Shown here: positions 33,438-40,498 of the stretch, one piece after another
Position numbering within the stretch: the stretch's first letter is position 1
How the letters are laid out: each line of letters begins with the position of its first letter
DNA from: Streptomyces caeruleatus
Lineage (GTDB): Bacteria > Actinomycetota > Actinomycetes > Streptomycetales > Streptomycetaceae
Assembly: GCF_001514235.1 (NCBI RefSeq)
Contig: NZ_KQ948933.1
Span: 215,645-279,644 of the forward strand
Length of the DNA stretch: 64,000 nt
Reading direction: 5' to 3'
Notes under the pieces: generated by a model
The model's database searches: none
What the model was told of the DNA's origin: nothing
Seen by the model: only the letters and a program-made list of their open reading frames with translations
Translations under genes and position numbers: made by a program

Positions 33438-33527
33438 GTGCCCGGCATCAGCAACGTCACGTGGCAGGAACCTCCCCCGTCGACCAGAATCCTGACGCTG
33501 TACCAGCGGATGGGGGTGAGAGCATGA
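33438..33527 (+). CDS. 29-residue small protein at the head of the element operon
   Basis: GTG at 33438 opens a 29-codon frame (PGISNVTWQEPPPSTRILTL and so on) ending in TGA at 33525-33527. It has a GAGAGG site seven bases upstream, and its stop overlaps the ATG of the next gene in ATGA. The position, ribosome site and coupling argue for translation, either as a product or a leader peptide. No family recognised. Confidence 0.5.
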   Translation: MPGISNVTWQEPPPSTRILTLYQRMGVRA

Positions 33528-33733
33528 CCGCCCCCAGGACCTATCCCGGTCCGCCTGTTGATCTGCCGCTGAGGCTCGACGGCGAACCGGAGCCTGACGC
33601 GGATTGCGACGTGTGCCAGGCGTTGGGCGAGCAGCGTTCGGAAGCTCGTACCAAGGGCGACATGTCCAGGGTCTCGGACTGCAATGTCGAGATCCGCAAT
33701 CACCCGCACAAGGGCAGGGGGCGGCGTTCGTGA
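33524..33733 (+). CDS. Small Cys-containing hypothetical protein of the element
   Basis: A 69-residue hydrophilic protein. A Pro-rich start (TAPRTYPGPPVDLPLRLDGE) is followed by DADCDVCQALGEQRSEAR and a later Cys and two His (DCNVEIRNHPH), which could bind a metal. ATG at 33524 has GGTGAG upstream and overlaps the preceding small frame; the stop overlaps the next start by four bases (GTGA). It is probably made from one polycistronic message with its neighbours. Function unknown. Confidence 0.6.
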   Translation: MTAPRTYPGPPVDLPLRLDGEPEPDADCDVCQALGEQRSEARTKGDMSRVSDCNVEIRNHPHKGRGRRS

Positions 33734-34012
33734 TTCCGATGGAGGACCTACAGAAGCAGCAAGAGGGCTGCTGCCGCCGCTCATGAAACGTTGCGGCAGG
33801 CGTTCCTGGCGATCGGGGTTCCAAGGCGGGAGCTTGGCTGGCTGGTCCCGCACGTGGCGCCCGACGGCCGTCCGATGGTGGCCATGGGCATGTGGAACGC
33901 TGATGTGGTGCATAGGGTGGCGGCGCACCTGATGGCGTCACCCGCACGCATCGAGACGGCGCCGGACGGCCCTGTCGTGGCCGATCACGCCCGCGTGACG
34001 CGGGACGACTGA
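33730..34012 (+). pseudogene. Small element gene with an apparent frameshift
   Basis: GTG at 33730 overlaps the previous stop (GTGA) and begins IPMEDLQKQQEG, but runs to TGA at 33784-33786. Removing one G from the GGG at 33765-33767 continues the frame as QQEAAAAAHETLRQAFLAIG and on to the TGA at 34010-34012, giving about 93 residues. The downstream part alone would have to start at TTG 33791 without a ribosome site. This is either a real frameshift or a single-base error. No family recognised; the product looks like a small helical cytoplasmic protein. Confidence 0.6.
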
Positions 34013-34425
34013 TGCGTCAGTGCACCGCCACAGCCGAAGTGCTGCTCACGGACATTTTGATAGCAATTCTGGCTGGACAGGGGAAGGTCTTCAGTCAGGG
34101 CTGTGAGGACATCCCCGACTCGGCCCGATGCCAACTCGGCCTCTGGCATGGAGACGAACACGCTGACTTCGTCTGGGAGTGGGAGCACAAGCCGGAAGAG
34201 GGACTGTGGGCGCGCTGGACACCGGACGGGGTGATGCGGTTCGAGTCGCTGGCTCACTGCGAGGTCACTGATGGCTCGGACGACGGCGACGCATGCTGGC
34301 TCTACCGGGACCACGCCCGCGAACACTCGTGGGCTCTGCGTGACCCGGCGATGGAAGCGTTCCGCCGACAGGTGCTCGCGGAGAACGCCGGATTGCTCGC
34401 GTGGCTCACCCGGGAGCGGGAGTAG
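34012..34425 (+). CDS. Hypothetical protein of the element
   Basis: A 137-residue acidic protein, Trp-rich in the middle (FVWEWEHKPEEGLWARWTPD), with a hydrophobic N-terminal stretch too short and charged to be a clear signal. ATG at 34012 overlaps the preceding stop by one base (TGATG), so it ends the small-gene operon. I do not recognise the family. The beta-strand-like Trp pattern with a helical end (MEAFRRQVLAENAGLLAWL) suggests one compact domain. Confidence 0.65.
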   Translation: MRQCTATAEVLLTDILIAILAGQGKVFSQGCEDIPDSARCQLGLWHGDEHADFVWEWEHKPEEGLWARWTPDGVMRFESLAHCEVTDGSDDGDACWLYRDHAREHSWALRDPAMEAFRRQVLAENAGLLAWLTRERE

Positions 34426-34625
34426 CCGCCCTGGCGCTCGTGGCCCCTGAGCAATGACACCGGCGCGCTGGGCGACGGCGAAGCAGGGCTCAGCGCGTCG
34501 GCTGCCCCGTCTGCGGCTCTCCTTCCCTGGTGGGTCGTGGGCGGGGCTTGTGGTGTTGGTGCGTGTGGTGCCGTGATGCTGCGCTTGGGCACGCCGCCGG
34601 CCGTAGAGGCTTTGGGCGGGAGCTG

Positions 34626-34736
34626 CCATGGAGCGAGTGAACAGGGGGCCTTACGCTGCCTCGCGGATCGGGCAGTCTTTGGGACCTGCCCGCAATAGCC
34701 CGATCGGCCCCCTGTTCTTCGAGGCTCGCTCCATGG
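34626..34736. repeat. 111-bp nested inverted repeat
   Basis: Outer arms CCATGGAGCGAG (34626-34637) and its complement (34725-34736), middle arms CAGGGGGCC (34642-34650) with 34706-34714, and inner arms GATCGGGC (34666-34673) with 34698-34705 are all perfect and nested; GGGCAG/CTGCCC offers an alternative tip. As single-stranded DNA this would fold into one long bulged hairpin. A replication origin, transfer site or a small terminal-repeat insertion are the options. Confidence 0.75.
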
Positions 34737-35226
34737 TGGCTGCCTAAAGCCTCGTAGGCCGTCGGCCCCCAGCCACACGGGGTTGAACCCCGCCCGAGTC
34801 GGCAGGTGGTCTCCGGCTGCGTCGAGCTGCTTGATACCGACGGGGACAGGGTCTTGGGCTGGCCGGTGAGTGGTCCTGGCGTGGATCGGTGGCTGAGGTG
34901 CTGGAGGCCGTGAGCACGGGCCACGGTCCACTGGAGAGGGCAGACAGGGTGGACTGCTGGGGCGGACTGGCTCACTTTCTGGCGTCGTCCTGGTCCGCGC
35001 GCCGGGGCTGCGGCGCCCCGGACCGGACCGGCCGAAGGCCGCATGCCGGGCCGGGGTGCGGCAAGCGGCCCCGGCGGCGCGCCGAAGGCGCGCCTTCAAA
35101 AAAGTGAAGACAACTTACGCCACATGCTTCACACCTACGTCTGCTCCGCATCCCGGTGAGAGCAGAGCCCGCGCCGCAACCGGCTGCCCAGCCAACGCAA
35201 GATCACCGCATCCAGATTGGCACACG

Positions 35227-35300
35227 CTCATCCGGATAAGTGGTTGACCTTGAGCCACTGGCGGGCGAGGATCCCTACCCTGACTCATCCGGATAAGTGG
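35227..35300. promoter_or_regulatory. Two 17-bp direct repeats before the initiator gene
   Basis: CTCATCCGGATAAGTGG occurs at 35227-35243 and again at 35284-35300, 57 bp apart, each centred on the palindrome ATCCGGAT. The second copy ends 24 bases before the rep start. They are either operators for a repressor of rep or initiator-binding sites. Confidence 0.7.
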
Positions 35301-35324
35301 ACGGGCCTGCTCTGGAGGTGCCCT

Positions 35325-36776
35325 GTGCTCAACCCCTCACACGACGTGACCACTCTGAAGAACCGCTCTACCGACCTGGAGCGGGAAAGAAGTCTGCGGC
35401 TGATCTCCGATGCCGATCGTGACCTCACCCGGCTGGTCAACGATCCGAAGTTCTCGCGCTGGCTGGCACAGATCAAGGCCATCGGCGGATGCGCCCACCC
35501 CATCTACCTGTCCGGCTCCACACTCACCCTGAATCCTGTCACCGGTGAGGTGGTCTCCTCCTACTCGACCGCCGACGAACCCGCTGAGCGGCTGGCCGTA
35601 CGCTGCGGCAACCGGCGCGCCTCGGTCTGCCCGACCTGCTCCTACCTGCACGCCGGGGACACCTATCAGCTGATGCGTGCGGGACTGTCGGGCGGCAAGG
35701 GGGTGCCCGGCGCCGTGACGGAGCGCCCCCGTCTCTTCGTGACCCTGACGGCGCCCTCGTTCGGACCGGTGCACCACGCCATCGAGGGCCAGCGCTGCCG
35801 TCCGCGCCGGGATGATCCTGTGTGCGAGCACGGCAGGCCCTTGGGCTGCGGCCGTATCCATGGCGAGGATGACCGCCTGGTCGGGCTGCCGCTGTGCCCG
35901 GACTGCTACGACTACGTGGGCCACGTGCTGTGGCACGCGCACGCCGGGCGGCTGTGGAACCTGTTCACCACCGCCGTGCGGCGTAGCCTCGCCTCCGCCG
36001 GGGCCATACCGCGCTCCAAGCTGGGTGAGCACCTGGTGGTGTCCTTCGCCAAGGTCGCCGAGTACCAGAAGCGGGCGGCCATTCACTTCCACGGCGTGGT
36101 GCGCCTCGACGGCCCGGACGGCCCCGGATCGGCGCCTGCCGCCTGGGCGGGTGAAGAGCTGCTGACCGATGCCGTGACACGTGCGGCGGCGTCCACCTTC
36201 GTCACGGTCCCCGAGTCGGACGCGTACGGCACCGAACGGCTCGGCTGGGGCGGGCAGTTCGACGCGCGCCCGATCCATCCAGCCCCTGATAGTGACGGGC
36301 CGTCAGGGTCGGCGGTCGCCGGGTATGTGGCCAAGTACGTGACCAAGGGAGCGGCCGAAACCGGCGCCGGACTCGACTACCGCATCACCACCCCGGACGA
36401 CATCCGCGCGGCCGTCGTCACCACCCACATACGGGCACTGATGGCCACCTGCTGGCGCCTGGGCGGCCTGGCCGAGCTGGAGCACCTTCGGCTGCGCAGG
36501 TGGGCTCACAGCCTCGGCTACCGGGGTCACATCCTCACCAAATCCCGCCGCTACTCCACCACCTACGGCGCACTGCGCGCCGACCGCGCCGACCACCGAC
36601 GCGGCGGCCCGGCACCAGAAGCGGACACGATCACGGAATCCGCCTGGCGCTTCGCCGGATCCGGCTACACCCCCGCCGAATCCGACATTGCCGTCGGCAT
36701 AGCGGAAGACCTGGCAGAACTGCGCGAGATCAGGCGGGACATGATCGCCGAGGGGTGGAAATATGGTGCGCGATAA
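35325..36776 (+). CDS. RepSA-type rolling-circle replication initiator (HUH)
   Basis: A 483-residue initiator of the type found in pSAM2-like actinomycete elements. It would nick the element's origin and start rolling-circle replication after excision. A Cys-rich zinc-binding part is visible (CGNRRASVCPTCSYLH, and later CEHGRPLGCGR with LCPDC). The HUH motif is IHFHG (His254, His256), and the catalytic Tyr-Lys-Tyr motif is GYVAKYVTK (Tyr334, Tyr338). GTG at 35325 has GGAGG six bases upstream. It overlaps the next gene by 14 bp. Confidence 0.9.
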   Translation: MLNPSHDVTTLKNRSTDLERERSLRLISDADRDLTRLVNDPKFSRWLAQIKAIGGCAHPIYLSGSTLTLNPVTGEVVSSYSTADEPAERLAVRCGNRRASVCPTCSYLHAGDTYQLMRAGLSGGKGVPGAVTERPRLFVTLTAPSFGPVHHAIEGQRCRPRRDDPVCEHGRPLGCGRIHGEDDRLVGLPLCPDCYDYVGHVLWHAHAGRLWNLFTTAVRRSLASAGAIPRSKLGEHLVVSFAKVAEYQKRAAIHFHGVVRLDGPDGPGSAPAAWAGEELLTDAVTRAAASTFVTVPESDAYGTERLGWGGQFDARPIHPAPDSDGPSGSAVAGYVAKYVTKGAAETGAGLDYRITTPDDIRAAVVTTHIRALMATCWRLGGLAELEHLRLRRWAHSLGYRGHILTKSRRYSTTYGALRADRADHRRGGPAPEADTITESAWRFAGSGYTPAESDIAVGIAEDLAELREIRRDMIAEGWKYGAR

Positions 36777-37206
36777 ATACGCAGGGTCTTTCCGTCCCGC
36801 CCACGAATTCGAGGATCATCCCGCCTCTTTTCCGGCTTGGCGAGTAACCTCCCACGACTGGCATGTCGCAAACAGAATCTCTCACCTACTCGGGGGAAAG
36901 GCTCAACGATATCTATCGGAGGATGGCTCTCAATGGAACGTGGCAACCGAATCAGTCCGGCTCCGGGTAGCCTTGGAACGCAGCACGGAATCAGACATTC
37001 GCTTCCGTTTGGCCAATCATCAAGAGCTAGGGCCGTTCCAACTCTTCTCTAAATCGAAGATGCTCATGAACGCCCTGACCAGAGAAACACAAGCCTTCTC
37101 CACCGCAACGCTTCGCGAATTGTCAATAGAGCCAATAGAATTCACGACGAGAAACGGTATCACTATCACCTATCTCAGACCCGTGTTACTGCCACCAGAT
37201 AAGTAA
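36763..37206 (+). CDS. Unknown 147-residue protein between rep and integrase
   Basis: A soluble protein of mixed composition whose gene is noticeably richer in A+T than the host and contains a TTA codon near its end (PVLLPPDK). ATG at 36763 overlaps rep by 14 bp, so it is co-transcribed. I recognise no domain. Its place next to the integrase makes a recombination directionality (excision) role conceivable, but nothing in the sequence proves it; an accessory replication protein is equally possible. Confidence 0.7.
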   Translation: MVRDKYAGSFRPAHEFEDHPASFPAWRVTSHDWHVANRISHLLGGKAQRYLSEDGSQWNVATESVRLRVALERSTESDIRFRLANHQELGPFQLFSKSKMLMNALTRETQAFSTATLRELSIEPIEFTTRNGITITYLRPVLLPPDK

Positions 37207-37215
37207 CCGGCAAAG

Positions 37216-37269
37216 AGGAACGGAAGAGCGCCCCGACACATGGCAACGTCGGGGCGCTCTTCCGTTCCT
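37216..37269. terminator. Bidirectional terminator with perfect 22-bp arms
   Basis: 37216-37237 (AGGAACGGAAGAGCGCCCCG and on) is perfectly complementary to 37248-37269 around a ten-base loop. It separates the convergent rep-unit and the integrase gene, whose stop is at 37273. Confidence 0.92.
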
Positions 37270-37272
37270 GGA

Positions 37273-38805
37273 TTACCTGACTATCTCGTAAGCGTTCACA
37301 CCTTCTATCTTTACCCGTTCTCCAACTCGACCTGGAAACAGGGTGACTTTCACCCCGAATTCATTCAGCAACTCGCGTCGTGCTGCGTCATCCTTAGCAC
37401 TCGCCCAATCATCCGCCACAGTCCGACCTGTTGGAATCATGCGCATCCCGGCCGGTCGCTCAGGTAGCTTTTTCAGCTCGGCGATTTCAGCGCCCATGCG
37501 CGCATACTCCGATCGGAACCATTCGGCGTCGTCGTCCGCGTCGTACAGGCCTGCCCGGCGGTCTTCCCGGAGCCGCTTTCGATCAGCTTCAAGATCGGCA
37601 ATTTGCGCTGCGTACCCTGTACCAGGGTCGAACTCCTTCTTCATCACCTGGCCCCTCCCATACTCCGTCAAGAACCAATCTTTGACGGCTGCTTCGAGCT
37701 TATGAATTCGCATGCTTGGGGCGGGCTTGCAGGCTTGGGAGCTGGGGATTCCACGCACCCGCGCCGTGCATATGTATCGGTTGAGTCCTCCCATCACTAG
37801 ACGCTCACCACAGTTGCCGCAGCGGGCAATTCCCACTAGCAGCTTTGTCCCCTGTGCCGCTCGCCCATATGACACCCCTTCCTTTTTCTCCCGCTTGGGC
37901 TTGGTCTTCTCAATCAATGCATCACGTGTCGCTCGACCCCAAAGAGGGGGTGCAATCTTCCTGGGCCTTCCATCGGGACCAAGTACCGGCTTCCCCTTAT
38001 GCATGAGGTAGCCCAAGGATGCCTCACTCCAAAGAATCCCCCGGAGGGTCTGATACGTCCACGGGCTACCTTTCGGCTCACGTCCGTACATGACTGCCAT
38101 CAGGTCGTGAGGCGACAGCACACCTTCCCGCGTAAGCCTGGAGCATTCTGTCGAGACCGTAATTTGCCCCGTAACGTCAGCCAGAATCCTCTTAGCTACA
38201 TTCCGAATTTCCTTGGACGCTTCGGGATGCAACGCGACTTCGTCGACTTTTCCCGTCGGGATATGGCGAACGTACATGTAGCCGTATGACAGCTTATTCT
38301 TCGGCTGTCCCGCTGCCCGTGCGCGTACGTGCTCGTCCTGAACGCGCGTCCTGATTGCCCGGTGTTCGAGCTGCGCTCCAAGGGCTTTGAGGAGCAATTC
38401 TGATTCTTGGCTCGGGTCGTCGAGATCCCAGATTCCCGGGTGGTCGGCCGTAACGAGAAGCTGTCCAGCTCCGTGGATGGTGTACGCGGTGTTCAGAACG
38501 TCGCGTACGTTGCGGCCGATCCGGTCGACCGCTGCGCCGACAATGCCGTCGTACGGCCCTGCCTCGCCACGCAGCCAGGGGCCGAGCTCGGGCCGTGTGA
38601 GCGGGTCCGTGGCACCCGACACTTCCCAGTCGTCGGCCCACCCGATGACATGCCCGCCCACTTCGGCTGTGGCCTTGAGGATCTGGTTCCTCTGCTTCTC
38701 AGGGCTGTTGGTCGTCTCGGTCTTGCGCGACAGTCGGCGCACGCCTACCAGGCACTTCCCGCACCCGTCATAGTCAGTAGTCTCCGGCCTGTCCATGAGC
38801 GCCAT
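37273..38805 (-). CDS. Large serine integrase
   Basis: A 510-residue site-specific recombinase. The resolvase domain begins VRRLSRKTE with the likely nucleophile Ser26, followed by the helix E region and the recombinase domain (about 170-290, TYQTLRGILWSEASLGYLMH). A zinc ribbon follows (CGNCGERLVMGG and then CTARV and QACKP), and a coiled-coil (LEADRKRLREDRRAGLYD) near 410. Such enzymes integrate DNA between attP and attB without host factors. ATG at 38805 has GGAGG upstream; attR lies 43 bp beyond, the usual arrangement. Confidence 0.95.
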   Translation of the reverse strand: MALMDRPETTDYDGCGKCLVGVRRLSRKTETTNSPEKQRNQILKATAEVGGHVIGWADDWEVSGATDPLTRPELGPWLRGEAGPYDGIVGAAVDRIGRNVRDVLNTAYTIHGAGQLLVTADHPGIWDLDDPSQESELLLKALGAQLEHRAIRTRVQDEHVRARAAGQPKNKLSYGYMYVRHIPTGKVDEVALHPEASKEIRNVAKRILADVTGQITVSTECSRLTREGVLSPHDLMAVMYGREPKGSPWTYQTLRGILWSEASLGYLMHKGKPVLGPDGRPRKIAPPLWGRATRDALIEKTKPKREKKEGVSYGRAAQGTKLLVGIARCGNCGERLVMGGLNRYICTARVRGIPSSQACKPAPSMRIHKLEAAVKDWFLTEYGRGQVMKKEFDPGTGYAAQIADLEADRKRLREDRRAGLYDADDDAEWFRSEYARMGAEIAELKKLPERPAGMRMIPTGRTVADDWASAKDDAARRELLNEFGVKVTLFPGRVGERVKIEGVNAYEIVR

Positions 38806-38832
38806 TCTCCGCGAACCTCCGTATGGTGTGCA

Positions 38833-38863
38833 TTAGGTTGGTTCCCGGTGCCGATCCACGGTC
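38833..38863 (+). other. attR of the serine-integrase element
   Basis: The element arm TTAGGTTGGTTCCCG (38833-38847) meets the core GT at 38848-38849, followed by ltrA sequence GCCGATCCACGG. Joined with the attL arm it forms a 32-bp, near-perfectly palindromic attP centred on GT. Confidence 0.88.
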
Positions 38864-39261
38864 ACCTGAACTCCAACAGGCAGGCCTTCCTGTGGGGTTA
38901 CGGCCACTACGTGGTGTTCGCCTCGGCGGCGGCGATCGGCGCGGGCCTGGAGGTGGCGGTCGAGCAGGCCGTCCACAAGGCGCACATCTCGACGCTGGCC
39001 GCGTCGGCGGCGGTGACCCTGCCGACGGCGCTGTACCTGCTCACCGTGTGGGCGCTGCACTCGCGCTACTTCAAGGTGGGCATCGCCCAGCAGCTGGTGC
39101 TGCCGACCGCGGCGCTGCTGGTGATCTGCTGCACCTTCCTGGGCGACTGGGCGGTACTCGCGGCCGGCCTGGTCTCGGCGGGGACGGTGGCGACCGGGGA
39201 GACGTTGACGGCGCGCAGGGCGGGCCGGGCGCGCGGGGAGGCAGCGGCGCCGGCCGGCTGA
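38848..39261 (+). pseudogene. ltrA: LtrA, 3' part, separated by the element
   Basis: This fragment encodes the C-terminal third of LtrA (VPIHGHLNSNRQAFLWGYGH and three further hydrophobic helices) and ends at TGA 39261. It has no start codon or ribosome site of its own at the junction. The frame upstream belongs to the element and is antisense to the integrase start region. Fusing it to codon 274 of the 5' part restores a continuous LtrA of 411 residues, so excision would repair the gene. Confidence 0.92.
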
Positions 39262-39339
39262 CGCGAGGCACGGCCGGGTCCTGCGACAGTCCCGCGAGGT
39301 TCCGCGGGGCGGGCTGGGTGGCTGGACGACACTGGGCTC

Positions 39340-40374
39340 ATGACAGTTGACGCTCTGACAGATGTCGCCGGGCTGCGGGTGGGCCACGCGACGCGCGACG
39401 GCGAGGGCTGGCTCACCGGCACCACGGTCGTCCTGGCGCCCGAGGGCGGGGCGGTGGCCGCCGTGGACGTACGCGGTGGCGGGCCCGGCACCAAGGAGAC
39501 GGACGCCCTCGATCCACGCAACCTCGTGCAGAAGGTCGAGGCGATCGTGCTGACCGGGGGCAGCGCGTACGGGCTCGACGCGGCGTCCGGGGTGATGGCC
39601 TGGCTGGAGGAACAGCGGCGCGGGGTGCGGGTGGGGGTGGATCCGGCGCATGTCGTGCCGGTGGTGCCCGCGGCCTGTGTCTTCGATCTCGGGCGGGGCG
39701 GCGACTTCAGGGCCAGGCCGGACGCGGCCACCGGGCGGGAGGCCGTCGAGGCGGCCGCGGCGAGCGAACCGGGCGCCCCGGTGCGGGAGGGCTGCGTGGG
39801 CGCCGGTACGGGAGCCACCGTCGGGCCGGTCAAGGGCGGGATCGGCACCGCGAGCACGGTCCTCGGCTCGGGGATCACGGTGGCCGCGCTGGTCGTGGCC
39901 AACGCGGCCGGGTCGGCCCTGGATCCGGAGACCGGCGTGCTGTACGGGGAGTTGTTCCAGGGGCGGGTCGACTACCCGGAGGCGGGCCTGCACGAGGCGG
40001 CGCGGCAGCGGCTCGCGGACATCGCGGCGAAGAGCGCGCCACCCCCGCTGAACACCACGCTCGCGGTGGTCGCCACCGACGCGGACCTGACGAAGGCACA
40101 GGCGCAGAAGCTGGCCGGTACGGCACACGACGGCATCGCGCGGGCCGTGCGGCCGGTGCATCTGCTCAACGACGGGGACACGGTGTTCGCGCTGGCCACC
40201 GGGGACCGCCCGCTCGACGCGGGGCACCCCCTCGCGTTGAACGAGCTGCTCGCGGCGGGCGCGGACGCGGTGACGCGGGCGATCGTGCGGGCCGTGCGGG
40301 CGGCCGGGTCGGTGGACGGGCCGGGTGGTGTGTGGCCGTCGTACGGGGAGTTGTACGGAGGTCGGCGATGTTGA
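39340..40374 (+). CDS. P1-family peptidase (S58/DmpA, NylC-like)
   Basis: A 344-residue self-processing hydrolase of the DmpA/NylC (P1) family, which includes beta-peptidyl aminopeptidases and nylon-oligomer hydrolases. Family segments are visible: DVAGLRVGHATRD at the start, VLTGGSAYGLDAASGVMAWL (about 70-89), and VKGGIGTASTV (about 165-175), where cleavage would expose the nucleophile Thr. No signal peptide, so cytoplasmic. Substrate unknown. Single gene, next to the broken ltrA. Confidence 0.88.
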   Translation: MTVDALTDVAGLRVGHATRDGEGWLTGTTVVLAPEGGAVAAVDVRGGGPGTKETDALDPRNLVQKVEAIVLTGGSAYGLDAASGVMAWLEEQRRGVRVGVDPAHVVPVVPAACVFDLGRGGDFRARPDAATGREAVEAAAASEPGAPVREGCVGAGTGATVGPVKGGIGTASTVLGSGITVAALVVANAAGSALDPETGVLYGELFQGRVDYPEAGLHEAARQRLADIAAKSAPPPLNTTLAVVATDADLTKAQAQKLAGTAHDGIARAVRPVHLLNDGDTVFALATGDRPLDAGHPLALNELLAAGADAVTRAIVRAVRAAGSVDGPGGVWPSYGELYGGRRC

Positions 40375-40498
40375 AGTGTCGCGGTTCTGTCACGTGACGG
40401 CATTCACCGCGAACGCTGGGAACCCGGCTCGGGGGCGGGGACCTCTTCCCCCCTGCAACGGAACGCATCCCGCAGATCGCATGAAGATGGAGCAGATC

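Larger units (their letters stand above)
34426..35324. other. Noncoding, structure-rich region of the element
   Basis: This roughly 900-bp stretch has no convincing gene on either strand. It holds the large nested inverted repeat at 34626-34736, a CCGGGGC/GCCCCGG hairpin at 35002-35021, GGCGCGCC repeated around GAA at 35076-35094 followed by an A-run, and the 17-bp direct repeats before rep. In rolling-circle elements such a region upstream of the initiator gene commonly contains the replication origin and transfer site. Confidence 0.6.
32190..38847. mobile_element. 6.66-kb integrated element (serine integrase plus RepSA-type initiator) in ltrA
   Basis: The ends are defined by the split ltrA gene and by inverted 15-bp arms around a GT core. 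Content from left to right: DUF397 gene, WhiJ-like regulator, five small genes on the other strand, a structured noncoding stretch, the replication initiator, an unknown 147-residue gene, and a large serine integrase whose start lies 43 bp from attR. No TraB/FtsK-type transfer gene is present, so it resembles a minimal actinomycete integrative element that would need a helper for conjugation. The rep-distal part is visibly richer in A+T than the host. Confidence 0.92.

Noticed and set aside
34800..34880. tRNA or RNA gene in the noncoding part of the element (GGGGTTGAACCCC looks like a T-arm)
   Set aside because: No acceptor or anticodon stem can be paired with it in a cloverleaf, and the T-loop lacks the TTCRA core.
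32190..38847. Prophage remnant
   Set aside because: No capsid, portal, terminase or tail genes are present. The replication initiator is of the RepSA/HUH plasmid type.
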